This document shows, piece after piece, positions 16,984 through 26,352 of a stretch of DNA of 64,000 bases (its first letter is position 1; each line of letters opens with the position of its first letter). The notes under the pieces were generated by a model. The model ran no database searches and had not been told where the DNA came from. It saw only the letters and a program-made list of their open reading frames with translations. A program made the position numbers and the translations under genes. The stretch comes from Gp1-AA122 sp036378535. GTDB taxonomy: Bacteria; Acidobacteriota; Terriglobia; Terriglobales; Acidobacteriaceae. The stretch lies in assembly GCA_036378535.1 (NCBI GenBank), contig DASUWH010000031.1:1-64000 (forward strand), read 5' to 3'.

Positions 16984-19900
16984 TCACCACGACCGGCCTA
17001 CGTATACATTGAAAGTCCGCAGCACGCCGTTGAGACCTGGATTCCAGAAATCCCGGTAACTCCCGTAATAAAAGATGAGTCCACCTTCGAATTTTCTCGG
17101 GAACTGGTATTCGAGTTTGCTCTGCCCGATCCACTGAGGCACGATGACTTGGGAGATCTGATTGGCGGAAAACTGCACGTTGCCTAGCGCCGCGGGAAAT
17201 AGGCCGTCGGGATCGAATGTACCCGATTGCAGCAAGGACAGGTTTCCGAGCTGGGCCGCATCGGCCGGGTTCACATCGGGACGTATTCCGCTGTGCGCGG
17301 AGTTATGAGTGAGTCTCAGATTCAACAGTAGGCGTTGCTTGAACGAGTACCCGGACTCTCCCCAAACGCTTTGGCTGAGCTGCTTGTAAGGAACTGCAGG
17401 CTCGTTGATGACGTATCCTACCCCGCTGTCGTTTTGAAATGCCATGTAAGTTGTGAGATTGTTCTGCTCGTACGAGTAGCCCAATCCCAGATTCCAGGCG
17501 GGAACTACATGGAACGTGGCGCTTGCTGTGTCCACATAGAAGCGATTGCGGCGCTGGAAATCGCTGGGCAAACCGGTTCCATCCGACCTGAGCAAGGGAA
17601 TTGCGGGAAACGCATTCTGCACGATGATGCTCAGGTCGTTCGTGAAAACCAGCCAGTTCTTGGGAGTGAGTGAAACGTCGGCAAACGTTCGATTATTGCT
17701 CCCTGGCACAAGCAGGTAGCCAGGGTTGTGTGTTCCCGTCCATTCGTAACCGGCTCGCGCGCTCCACGGCCCACGTGCGTGATAGCGCAAGGCCATTCCC
17801 GCGCTATTGCTGGACGACGAGGGTACGACCGTGAGCAAGTCCGTATTGTCGATGGAATATACCTGCGGCCAAAGAGAGGCGTTCGACCGCGTAATTCCGC
17901 CGTGCTGGTAGTGAGCTTCCACGTTGAAGTCGTGGGGCAAATCGTAGTCCAGCTTTAAGCCTTCCCAGTGATCGTGGTACGACATATTGCCGTACAACGT
18001 ATAAAACGGAGTGAAATTGTTGATGAGGTTTTGCTGGTGATAATCGCCCGTCACGCGCAGACGGTTCATGGGAAGCCAGGTGACAGTCTCGTCGGTGTTG
18101 AACGCGTTCTGTGGGTAAGACGTAAACGTGTCTCTAAAGCGACTGTAGCTCACGTTGCCGTTGAAGATCAGTGTGGGAGAAGCGGTCCAGTTCAAACTGA
18201 GACGATCGGTGGAGGCTGTGTTAGGTGAGGGGATATCGATGGCATAGTTTCCGGCGTCAACCGTCGGGGGCGCTGGACCAAGGCGGGGAGGATTGAATAT
18301 TGAGAAGCCCTCGTCGGCCGGAGTGAACGGTCCGGTGAATGTCGCCGTCGGGAAAACCAGGCGATCGTTGAAGCTGCTGTAGGAGTGCTCCCAAGTCATG
18401 CGCACTGGACCGAGATCGACATCCGCGCCGCCGCCAATGTTTCTGGTTGTGTAATTGAGCAGCTGGGATTGGGATTGAAAGTGACATTGCGCGCCGCAGG
18501 TGGTATTGAGCAGGGGGGGCGGTGGCGTTGGGTTCGGAGCAAACACAGCCGGCGTCGTGTTCTCATCGAGGTACGCGAATTGACTCGTGCCCGCTCTGGC
18601 CTGCCAGTCTCCTTTTATGAAGAGATGGACCGGCAGTCTTGGTACCTTCACTTGTCCATAGGTATTCCCCAATCGTCTGACCACGGGTAATAGAGTGTGC
18701 GACGGGATCAGATTCGTGGTGCTGTCGGGAGGTGTGGTAGTTCCCGGAGGAACATCTAAAACAGGAAATGCATAGAACGGATAATTGTCCTGTTGCTGCA
18801 CAAAACTGCGAATGTCAAAGCCGAACTTTACCCATTGACCGGCAGTGACCTGGGAAGCTGCTTGATAATCTTGGCTGGTGAGTACATTTCCTCGTGACAC
18901 GACCACCAAATGGTTTGGTGTGGATACGTAAGAAGTTTCGGCATCAGCTCCTGCCGACTGATGCAGCGGGTCGTACTCGCCGACACGCCCGGCATACCCA
19001 CTCGTATCAACGAATCGATATGATCCCGGGGTGACGGAGTAAGCGCCATAAGCATTCTGCGGCGCGGTCTCCGAAGAGCCCTGCTCGTCGTTCATCGCAT
19101 TCCCGCCTGACATTGGAGTCAAATATCGTGACAGCACGCCTAATCCGCCCGCGGCTGCGCCCATCGGATAGGTAGGGATGTGGGACGGTACCGGCTGCAA
19201 ACCTGGGGAAACGTTCGAGTGGGCCCGCATTGCCGATGCACCTGAATGTGCCGAGGCCAGTAGTGTCGGCTCGGACGGCCCTTTGTCGACAAATCTGCTT
19301 CCACCGCTTGGTGTGGGAGTGTCGGTTCCGTGAATCGATCCATGGCAGTTTGTGCAGCGATCCGGTAACGGGGTTCCGGCACCATCGTGATGTCCGGCAT
19401 GACACTGCAGGCATAACGCCGGCAAGCTCACCGAGAGGAGATTCGTATTGGGCGAGCCATGCGGTGAGTGACAGATCAAGCAGTTCTCCGTGACCGGGGG
19501 GTGCTGATACGCGAATGGTCCGCGATACTGCGCATGGCAGTTAAGGCAAAGTTGATTCGCGGTCGCCGCTCGCAGGTTGTCACCGCGAACTCCGCCATGT
19601 GGATCGTGGCAGTCGGCGCAGCTCATCTTGCCTCCACGAAGGGGGTGATGATACGGCAGGCTGATTTGCCCGCGTTGGGTTTGGTGACACTTCAGACAAG
19701 CATCATTAGCCTGCCACTTCGGCTGAATAAAGGGCTTGGTTTCCGGCGCTAGATTCTCCACCGTCGAGACGTGGCCCGGAGTCATGAGATTGAAACTCAC
19801 ATTCGTCGCGGCGCTGTTGCTATTCCCATAATTGTGGGTTTGATGGCAATCGGTGCAGCGCACTTTATTTGAGGCATGCGGCCCGGTCATCCAGTTACGG

Positions 19901-20256
19901 ACGCGTTCGTCGCGGGCATGGCAGCTCAGGCAAGCGCCGTTAGCGTCTGCCGGGGAACGCTTACCGAATGCGATAATCTTGGTGACATCCCCTCCGCCCT
20001 CGACGTGCAGGCTCCCCGCGCCATGACATTGCTCGCATTCGACGCCCTGCTGCGCGTGAAATGCATGGCGGAAATCCTTGGCGATGTCCTCGTGGCAGTT
20101 GGCACAAACCTCTGACCCGACTGGTTTCGCGCCTGTAATCTCTACGAATTTGGCAAAGGACGCAATCGCATTTTCGGACTTCTTCGCCGCGTGGGATGTT
20201 AAACCGGAGATTAGGGTCAGAACTGCAAGCGTGAGGAGAGGGGAGACGCGCCGCAT
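16984..20256 (-). CDS. Decaheme c-type cytochrome fused to MtrB/PioB-like porin
   Basis: A 1090-aa protein with an N-terminal signal peptide (MRRVSPLLTLAVLTLISGL). About residues 50-315 contain ten CxxCH heme motifs (CANCH, CEQCH, CLSCH, CTDCH, CLKCH, CADCH, CLNCH, CLICH, CLQCH, CTNCH) in the DmsE/MtrA-like pattern. A Pro/Ser-rich linker follows, then from about residue 560 alternating beta-strands rich in aromatic residues and ending in GRSW, typical of an outer-membrane barrel like MtrB/PioB. A CGAQCH sequence just before the barrel is a CX3CH, not a canonical heme site. MtrA and MtrB are normally separate; here the electron conduit and its sheath are one polypeptide, suggesting periplasm-to-exterior electron transfer. 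No partner outer-surface cytochrome or quinol oxidase lies nearby. Confidence 0.9.
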   Translation of the reverse strand: MRRVSPLLTLAVLTLISGLTSHAAKKSENAIASFAKFVEITGAKPVGSEVCANCHEDIAKDFRHAFHAQQGVECEQCHGAGSLHVEGGGDVTKIIAFGKRSPADANGACLSCHARDERVRNWMTGPHASNKVRCTDCHQTHNYGNSNSAATNVSFNLMTPGHVSTVENLAPETKPFIQPKWQANDACLKCHQTQRGQISLPYHHPLRGGKMSCADCHDPHGGVRGDNLRAATANQLCLNCHAQYRGPFAYQHPPVTENCLICHSPHGSPNTNLLSVSLPALCLQCHAGHHDGAGTPLPDRCTNCHGSIHGTDTPTPSGGSRFVDKGPSEPTLLASAHSGASAMRAHSNVSPGLQPVPSHIPTYPMGAAAGGLGVLSRYLTPMSGGNAMNDEQGSSETAPQNAYGAYSVTPGSYRFVDTSGYAGRVGEYDPLHQSAGADAETSYVSTPNHLVVVSRGNVLTSQDYQAASQVTAGQWVKFGFDIRSFVQQQDNYPFYAFPVLDVPPGTTTPPDSTTNLIPSHTLLPVVRRLGNTYGQVKVPRLPVHLFIKGDWQARAGTSQFAYLDENTTPAVFAPNPTPPPPLLNTTCGAQCHFQSQSQLLNYTTRNIGGGADVDLGPVRMTWEHSYSSFNDRLVFPTATFTGPFTPADEGFSIFNPPRLGPAPPTVDAGNYAIDIPSPNTASTDRLSLNWTASPTLIFNGNVSYSRFRDTFTSYPQNAFNTDETVTWLPMNRLRVTGDYHQQNLINNFTPFYTLYGNMSYHDHWEGLKLDYDLPHDFNVEAHYQHGGITRSNASLWPQVYSIDNTDLLTVVPSSSSNSAGMALRYHARGPWSARAGYEWTGTHNPGYLLVPGSNNRTFADVSLTPKNWLVFTNDLSIIVQNAFPAIPLLRSDGTGLPSDFQRRNRFYVDTASATFHVVPAWNLGLGYSYEQNNLTTYMAFQNDSGVGYVINEPAVPYKQLSQSVWGESGYSFKQRLLLNLRLTHNSAHSGIRPDVNPADAAQLGNLSLLQSGTFDPDGLFPAALGNVQFSANQISQVIVPQWIGQSKLEYQFPRKFEGGLIFYYGSYRDFWNPGLNGVLRTFNVYVGRSW

Positions 20257-20676
20257 AAGTGTGCCCTCGCTTGTGCTTCATTCACAGCGCGGACCAAACC
20301 GCGGTTCGCATCACTCTGCGCCCTTGTGTCGCACAAAACTGCGTCTAGCGATTGCGAGCCGATGGATCGTTCTGGCCGAATGAACCCGTTACAGGGGCGT
20401 GTGCGAACCGGGAAAGGCCCGGATACGGACACCATCTGTTGCAATTCGCTAAATTCCGCATAACGTAACCCACTTTCATTATGGATAGCAGTGAATGAGA
20501 TCACTCGTTATTGTGACATATGTCGGCATCATTAGTGACAATTGATCACTACTTTGCACCTCCTTCAGTGGCATCTTTTCAGCAGGTTCAAAGGGAAATG
20601 TAGTAATCACCGCCCTGGCACTGGCTTCTCGCGAAAGTTCAGTTTCCGAGTTGCCCGTGATTCGACCGAAAACAAC
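20257..20676. other. Promoter spacer of the cytochrome-porin gene
   Basis: No gene seen between the cytochrome start and the membrane-protein gene, which are both on the minus strand. One copy of the dispersed TTGCCCGT motif begins at 20643. Confidence 0.4.
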
Positions 20677-21165
20677 TCAGAATTCGAATCTCGCGCCTGT
20701 TTTGCTCTCAACCAACCCAATGGCTTCCTGCTCACCACCGGTTCGGTGTTGCTCGCCAGGCTTTCTCTCGCATCGTTCTATCCTCTGAGCGGCCGCCGTG
20801 AGTGCCCATCCCAGTATCAAACACACAAGTACCTTGATCGCCAAGCTCGATGCCGCGGATTCCGTCCGCGACATGCTTGCCAATTGCGGACGCAATGCAA
20901 ATGTAGGGGCACCGAGAAGGCCACACAGCCCCCAGGCAGCAATGAAGAAGCTGACGTAAGCCGCCAACCGCAAGTCAAACGCGGTTCTCGTGGGAGCACT
21001 GACATGACACCGGGCTTGCGCCCAGTCCAAGCATGCCCCGAGGAAGCACAGCAGAATCAGACCGCCGCCAAGCCCAAAGACAATGGGTTTGGGCGAAGGC
21101 GTCGACCAGAATGCGAGCCAGAATACCAGCAGCGTTCCGCCGACCGCGAGAAGCAGCAGTCGCAA
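20677..21165 (-). CDS. Hypothetical multi-pass membrane protein
   Basis: A 162-aa frame with about four hydrophobic segments: LLLLAVGGTLLVFWLAFW, PIVFGLGGGLILLCFLGACL, LAAYVSFFIAAWGLCGLLGA and SLAIKVLVCLILGWALTAA, then a charged soluble tail. No family recognised. The TTG start at 21165 is weak; the frame is open upstream to a TGA at about 21216, and that extension is also hydrophobic (AILVALGAAIYSG). It overlaps the stop region of the 65-aa membrane frame upstream, so the two may be cotranscribed. Confidence 0.55.
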   Translation of the reverse strand: MRLLLLAVGGTLLVFWLAFWSTPSPKPIVFGLGGGLILLCFLGACLDWAQARCHVSAPTRTAFDLRLAAYVSFFIAAWGLCGLLGAPTFALRPQLASMSRTESAASSLAIKVLVCLILGWALTAAAQRIERCERKPGEQHRTGGEQEAIGLVESKTGARFEF

Positions 21166-21203
21166 CTTGCCAACGCCAGAATAGATGGCTGCACCAAGGG
21201 CTA

Positions 21204-21401
21204 CTAGTATTGCTCAAGCACACCGGAACTTGCCCAAGTCGTGAACAATGCCGTTCCACCGTACGGGGCGCGCTCAGGAACCGCCCGAGACGCCAATTTC
21301 AACAGTGCTGGCACGTAAAGCCACGAAGACACCCAGCCTACTGCGACTAGGTACGCAGCTCCGACCACGGCAATCACAGTCCCCACTCTTCGCGTGTTCA
21401 T
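21204..21401 (-). CDS. Small hypothetical membrane protein
   Basis: A 65-aa protein with one strong transmembrane segment (VGTVIAVVGAAYLVAVGWV) after a short basic N-terminus (MNTRR), fitting an inner-membrane N-in orientation. The ATG at 21401 is preceded by TTAGGTGGG, an acceptable binding site. It is followed closely by the multi-pass membrane frame. No family recognised; the two could be one gene split by a frameshift. Confidence 0.5.
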   Translation of the reverse strand: MNTRRVGTVIAVVGAAYLVAVGWVSSWLYVPALLKLASRAVPERAPYGGTALFTTWASSGVLEQY

Positions 21402-21723
21402 TTTGACCCACCTAATCTTGTCTCCAGCAAGCGGACCGCGCCACGCCTCAATATTGTGCTAATTCTTTCTTCATGTAATCAGTGACTGTCATCACGAAAG
21501 GCTGAGTATCTAGCGGGGTAAGCCTTCGGGTAGCAACGGTCGGCCCGTCGGCCTTGTGTTCACAGTGATTGCATGGTCGGCAATGGGGAAGTCGACCCCT
21601 GTTTGCTTATGATTCATGCGCAAAGGACGTAGATGGCAAACCGAAACTTCTGACAAGAGGCGTCTCGGTTATCGTCCAATGCAGCAGTAAGATAAGCATG
21701 CTTCGGCAGAGAGGAGGTGAGCG
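21402..21723. other. Divergent promoter spacer
   Basis: Lies between a minus-strand membrane gene and the plus-strand lipocalin-like gene, so it should contain two divergent promoters. No gene or distinct repeat recognised. Confidence 0.4.
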
Positions 21724-22191
21724 ATGCGCAGACTTTTGTTGATTATTCTTGTGATCTCGAACCCTGTGTTTGGAGCAGACAAGGACGACCTCGTGGGGAC
21801 TTGGAGGCTCGTTTCGTGGCAAGTAATCGCCGAAAACGGCCCACCGCAAGACGTCTTCGGAGCACACCCCAAGGGATTCCTGATTCTGACGCGCGAAGGG
21901 CGAAGTATGGTGCTGACCACTGCCGAGAAACGCCAGCCAGGAATGGGCGAAGCCGAACGAGCGGCCTTACACAAGTCAATGCTCGCTTACACCGGCTTAT
22001 ACCGCGTCGAAGGACATGACTTCATCACTACCGTAGAGGTCTCCTGGAACGAGGAGTGGAATGGTACCGAGCAACGGCGTCATTTTAGAATCGAGGACAA
22101 CAAACTTTTCATAGAATCAGCGCCCGCGCCGAGTATATTGTACCCGGGTAAAACCGATTTCCGCCGGATCGTGTGGGAACGAGCAAAATAA
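21724..22191 (+). CDS. Secreted lipocalin-like domain protein
   Basis: A 155-aa protein with a signal peptide (MRRLLLIILVISNPVFGA) and a lipocalin-like domain: DLVGTWRLVSWQV at the start of strand A, HPKGFLILTREGRSMVL, GLYRVEGHDFITTVEVSWN and FRIEDNKLFIES. The family is a small beta-barrel of unknown ligand, common in acidobacterial and proteobacterial genomes. The start is firm: GAGGAGGTGAGCG immediately precedes ATG. A gap of 118 bp separates it from the metallo-hydrolase gene on the same strand. Confidence 0.85.
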   Translation: MRRLLLIILVISNPVFGADKDDLVGTWRLVSWQVIAENGPPQDVFGAHPKGFLILTREGRSMVLTTAEKRQPGMGEAERAALHKSMLAYTGLYRVEGHDFITTVEVSWNEEWNGTEQRRHFRIEDNKLFIESAPAPSILYPGKTDFRRIVWERAK

Positions 22192-22309
22192 ATCGAGAAT
22201 TGGTTGTTTTGCAGGGTACAACAGCTTGAGAGTAAAACGGTTCCGCTAAAGCATTCTTCGTTAAGATCAAGATCAGCGTTCACGCCGCCAGCCGCAAAGG
22301 AGATCAATC

Positions 22310-23335
22310 GTGACTGACGCATTCCAACGATCGCGGTTCTCCCGGCGCAGTCTGCTGGCCAGCCTAGCGACGATGCCGGCTCTATTCACCGGCACTGGAT
22401 CCAACGCTGCCGACACTACTGGCTGCGACGCGGCGGCCGAAGAGGCACAGGCCGCTTTGAAGAATGCGAGCGGAACCAAGCTCGTGATTCTCGGCAGCGG
22501 TGCAGGGCCACATCCCATGGTACCGGGACGCAAGCGGAACATGACCGCTCACGTAATGGTGAGCAACGGAGCAGCGTACGTGCTCGATTGCGGGCTTGGC
22601 GTCACGAACCAGTTCGCCCGCACCGGTATTCCATTCACTAGCGTTCGCGCGATCTTCATCACACATCATCACCCCGACCACAACGTCGAATACGGCCCTT
22701 TCCTCCTCATCGCATGGGTGCAAGGCGTGCCGAACTCGCTACGCGCGTTCGGTCCGCCGCCCCTGAAGCAGATGACCGACGATCTTCTGCGCGCCTACAG
22801 AGCCACCATTGATTTCTGGGTCGAGGATTTGAAGGTGAAGTCGCTCGTGCCGCCCGAGGTGAAGGAGATTTCGTCAGCGGGAGCCGTCACGCAGGACGAG
22901 AACGTCAAAGTTACCGCCGCCATCGTTCAGCATCCACCTGTGCGGCCGGCGTTGGCGTACCGCTTCGATTTCAGGGACCGCTCGATCGCATTTTCCGGCG
23001 ACACCGCACCGATCGAGAATGTGGCGCGGTTGGCTAAGGGCGCCGACATCCTTGTGCATGAGGCCCTCTACCTGCCTGCGCTGGAGGCGTACATCCGCGA
23101 ACGCGTTGCCAAAGGCTCGCCGATCCATTTCGATGATTACATGGCGCATATGAGGATCGATCATTCCCCGGTGGAAGATGTCGGCCGCATTGCACAAGAG
23201 GCGGGTGTGCAAACCCTAATCCTCTCGCACCTTACGCCCGGGATCGATGGAATTCCGGACGAGGAATGGCGCAACCTTGCTGCGAAGCAGTTCAAGGGGA
23301 AAATTGTCGTCGCGCGGGATCTGATGGTGTCGTGA
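22310..23335 (+). CDS. Tat-exported metallo-beta-lactamase-fold hydrolase
   Basis: A 341-aa protein. The N-terminus has a twin-arginine signal (SRRSLLASLATMPALF), so the protein is probably exported folded with its metals. The hydrolase core has TKLVILGSGAGPHPM, the metal motif ITHHHPDHN (HxHxDH type), a His in VQHPPVRPALAYRFD, FSGDTAPIENV with the bridging Asp, and a C-terminal LILSHLTPG His. These match the RNase Z/arylsulfatase-like branch of the fold. The substrate is unknown. Initiation is GTG at 22310, with AAGGAGAT 6 nt upstream. Confidence 0.9.
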   Translation: MTDAFQRSRFSRRSLLASLATMPALFTGTGSNAADTTGCDAAAEEAQAALKNASGTKLVILGSGAGPHPMVPGRKRNMTAHVMVSNGAAYVLDCGLGVTNQFARTGIPFTSVRAIFITHHHPDHNVEYGPFLLIAWVQGVPNSLRAFGPPPLKQMTDDLLRAYRATIDFWVEDLKVKSLVPPEVKEISSAGAVTQDENVKVTAAIVQHPPVRPALAYRFDFRDRSIAFSGDTAPIENVARLAKGADILVHEALYLPALEAYIRERVAKGSPIHFDDYMAHMRIDHSPVEDVGRIAQEAGVQTLILSHLTPGIDGIPDEEWRNLAAKQFKGKIVVARDLMVS

Positions 23336-23676
23336 GGACGTGTGCCGACCGCTGACCGGTTGAGATCGCCAAGGATACTCGGAAAATTTCAGCATCGAGT
23401 CTGAGATCGCGTGTATTGCTTTTCCCGTCGCTCGACGAATGAGTGTTTCTCGCAGCGGGTACGCACGAAGGTGATTCTGGGAGGTTTGTCGGCAATTGGG
23501 AAGGTAATTTCTGGATTGCTCGTCATCCAGTCGCGAAGATCGTTCGAATGTTTTGCGTAACCGGGAGCGAAAATCCACTGGAACTCAGCACTTGAGCCAC
23601 CGGCGACCACTTGGCGGGAATACAAGCGGCTGGAAGGCTGCCTAATGGGCGTGTATGTCTGAAACGCACATGATGT
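23336..23676. other. Convergent spacer with repeat motif
   Basis: No gene recognised. It contains a copy of the dispersed motif (TTTCTGGATTGCTCGTCATC from 23510), preceded at 23491 by TCGGCAATTGGGAAGGTAAT. A similar left part precedes the copy at 26448. Confidence 0.45.
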
Positions 23677-26352
23677 CTATTTCTTAATTAGAGCGGGCCA
23701 GTTCACTACCATATTGATCGTTCGGGTATCCTCACCGACCGTGTTGTTGACCAGGACACGACCGTCGACGGCGACGTCATAAGCCCCGCCAAACCGTAAC
23801 GTGATGGCACTAGTTTTTACATAGGGTTGCACGGCTCCAACATCTAGCGAGTCCCCACGAATTACGATCGGCGCTTCCATCACGGTTCGGTCAATACCCA
23901 TGTAGTACAGAGCTGTGCCGTCGCGTCGCCAACGCGGCTGGCTTCCTCCTACCGTAGAGATCTGCCACTTTCCGCGAGGGTTCGGGAAGTTGGTCACATA
24001 AACCTCGGATCGCCCACTCTCGCGTGAAGTGTATGCAACCCACTTGCCATCCGGAGAGAACGATCCCCCCATGACGTAAGCCTCTGCCCCTGCTTGAATA
24101 AATACTTGGGGTTTTCGATCTCCGGACAGGGGCAGCATCCAAATGGAATTCGCGAGCCCACCGGGACTGGCGGTGTACAAGAGATACTGTCCATCGGGCG
24201 ACCAGTCCGAAATCGCCTTATCCTGATTGTCGGCGACAAGAGGTTCTTCCTTTCCATAGCCGCTGGCGTCCTTCACATAAGCATCCAAGGCTCCCCCCTG
24301 TCGTTTCGTGAATGCTATGCGACGTCCATCAGGCGACCACACGGGAGCAACTACAGGGCCCTCGAAAGTCAGACGCGTTCGCACGCCGCGCGTGACGTCG
24401 TACACCCAGAGCGCAGACGAAGGATCGCCAATCGCCACGGCGAGCCGACGGCCGTCGGGTGATAATTTCAATTCGTGAAATACAGCATTTTCTCCGAACT
24501 GAACCGGCGGCTTACCATCACGCGAAAGCCACATCAATTGCGAGCCGATGGCGCTGAATCCTGCCTGAAAAACCAAGATTCCGTTTCTCGACGCATCGAC
24601 AGCGGCGCGCCAAGTTCCTGAATTAACGATGACGCCGTCTACAACCGGAACCGGATCGCCCTTCAGTTCGGCCTTGCTCGCGTCGAAGCTCTGCGCCATA
24701 AGATTACCGTTTTGCACGAATAGCAGGTAATTTGGCGTCACCACGACGTTGGCGTCGGCGGGCAGCAGAAAACGATTTTCTTTTGCATCGGGCGTCGCTA
24801 CGTAGATTCCGTTCTTGTCGCTAGCGGCCTCCTGGTCATGGCTCGTCGCCAGGTAAAGGAATTTCTTGCCTCCCGGCAGCCAGACGGGCCAGCGATGGGT
24901 GGTATGCACACCCACCTTCATTTTCGTAATCTGCTTTGTCGCACCTCCGCTGGAGGGAACTTCGAATAACGTGGATTGAGTCGCAGGAGCGAAGATGATC
25001 GTGCCGCCTTCATTCCAGGAACCGCCGCGGGCGCGGGGCGCATCCGCGAGCGTGATCACGGGACCACCATTCACTGGCGCTTTCTTCAACTTGCCGTCGG
25101 CGAAAAACCCAATCCACTTTTCATCGGGGGACCAAAATGGATACGTGCCCCCCTCACTTCCGTACAGTTGCTTCGCTGCAGATTCGCTCAGCGCCCGTAC
25201 CCAGATCCACTTGGTCCCTTGTTTACTCATTGCCGCGAAGGCGATGTACGTTCCGTTGGAGGAGATAGCGACGGGGCCGGCGGTATCGTCTTCGGACACG
25301 ATAAAGGTTGAATCATCTGGAGCAGGCAGATAAGACTGGATCGGCCGAGTGGCGACCTGCGGCTTCGGCCATAGCAACATCGCAAGCACAGCAGTTAAAA
25401 CTAGCGCGCCGGCACCGATCCAATTCACGATTTCGCGGTTCTTTCTTCGCGAGGTCACCACAGAAGGAAGTCCCGCCTGCGATCCGCCTTCGGCAATCCA
25501 TTTCAGCTGCAGTTTTAGGTCATGGACACTTTGGAAGCGATCGTCTGGGTCCTTGGCCAAACAATTGCGAATCACACGATCGAGAGCCGGGGGCGACATC
25601 GGCTGAATAGACGAGATTGGCGGCGGATCGGAGGCCAGGATCGCCGCGACGATGCTAGCCTGGCTCTTCCCGCTAAAAGCGCGGTTGCCGGTAGCCATTT
25701 CATAGAGCACAGCACCAAGCGCGAAGATGTCGCTGCGAGTGTCGGCATCTTTTCCTTCTACCTGTTCAGGCGCCATGTATTGGAACGTGCCTACGACCGT
25801 TCCTTTGGCTGTCAGCGGCTGACTCGCATCTGGATTAATGAGCGTCTCAGTCAAGCCCGAGCATGGTGGAGTGCCATTACCGGCTTTCGCCAAACCGAAG
25901 TCCATGAGTTTAGCGCCGGTTTTGGTCAGCATGATGTTGCCCGGCTTCAAGTCTCGATGCACCACGTCCGATTTATGCGCACGGTCCAGCGCCTCACAAA
26001 TCTCAATGCCGAATTTCAGCACTTCGGAAGCTGAGAGAGGGCCCTTCAGCATGCGGTCTGAGAGCGTTTCGCCTGACAGGAACTCCATAACCAGAAAATC
26101 GATCCCGTCCTGATGACCTACATCGTGCAAGGTGCAGATGTTCGGGTGATTCAGCGAAGAGATCGCACGTGCCTCGCGGTCGAATCGCTGCCGAGCCTCA
26201 GGACTGGTTGATAAGCGTGATGGCAGGATCTTTATCGCCACGCTGCGGTCAAGTCGAGTATCACGGGCGCGGTAGACTTCGCCCATGCCGCCAGAGCCCA
26301 GCGGAGCTTCGATTTCGTAGGGCCCGAGTTTCGAACCAGAGATCAGAGTCAT
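23677..26352 (-). CDS. Serine/threonine protein kinase with PD40 beta-propeller
   Basis: A 891-aa membrane kinase. The Hanks-type domain (about 8-280) is complete: GSGGMGEVYRARD, VAIKILP with the ATP Lys, VVHRDLKPGNIML catalytic loop, MDFGLAK, and APEQVEGKDADTRSDIFALG. A transmembrane segment follows (IGAGALVLTAVLAMLLW). The C-terminal 540 residues contain WD40-like/TolB-type repeats (FWSPDEKWIGFFADGK, WSPDGRRIAF, FSPDGKWVAYTSR). This layout is very common in acidobacteria and is thought to couple an extracytoplasmic sensor propeller to cytoplasmic phosphorylation. ATG 26352 is chosen over the upstream TTG because it begins four residues before the usual GSKLGPYEI. Substrate unknown. Confidence 0.93.
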   Translation of the reverse strand: MTLISGSKLGPYEIEAPLGSGGMGEVYRARDTRLDRSVAIKILPSRLSTSPEARQRFDREARAISSLNHPNICTLHDVGHQDGIDFLVMEFLSGETLSDRMLKGPLSASEVLKFGIEICEALDRAHKSDVVHRDLKPGNIMLTKTGAKLMDFGLAKAGNGTPPCSGLTETLINPDASQPLTAKGTVVGTFQYMAPEQVEGKDADTRSDIFALGAVLYEMATGNRAFSGKSQASIVAAILASDPPPISSIQPMSPPALDRVIRNCLAKDPDDRFQSVHDLKLQLKWIAEGGSQAGLPSVVTSRRKNREIVNWIGAGALVLTAVLAMLLWPKPQVATRPIQSYLPAPDDSTFIVSEDDTAGPVAISSNGTYIAFAAMSKQGTKWIWVRALSESAAKQLYGSEGGTYPFWSPDEKWIGFFADGKLKKAPVNGGPVITLADAPRARGGSWNEGGTIIFAPATQSTLFEVPSSGGATKQITKMKVGVHTTHRWPVWLPGGKKFLYLATSHDQEAASDKNGIYVATPDAKENRFLLPADANVVVTPNYLLFVQNGNLMAQSFDASKAELKGDPVPVVDGVIVNSGTWRAAVDASRNGILVFQAGFSAIGSQLMWLSRDGKPPVQFGENAVFHELKLSPDGRRLAVAIGDPSSALWVYDVTRGVRTRLTFEGPVVAPVWSPDGRRIAFTKRQGGALDAYVKDASGYGKEEPLVADNQDKAISDWSPDGQYLLYTASPGGLANSIWMLPLSGDRKPQVFIQAGAEAYVMGGSFSPDGKWVAYTSRESGRSEVYVTNFPNPRGKWQISTVGGSQPRWRRDGTALYYMGIDRTVMEAPIVIRGDSLDVGAVQPYVKTSAITLRFGGAYDVAVDGRVLVNNTVGEDTRTINMVVNWPALIKK

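Noticed and set aside
20542..21207. 221-aa plus-strand frame over the membrane-protein region
   Set aside because: Composition is Arg/Gln/Pro-rich like an antisense frame, whereas the opposite strand encodes regular hydrophobic membrane segments.
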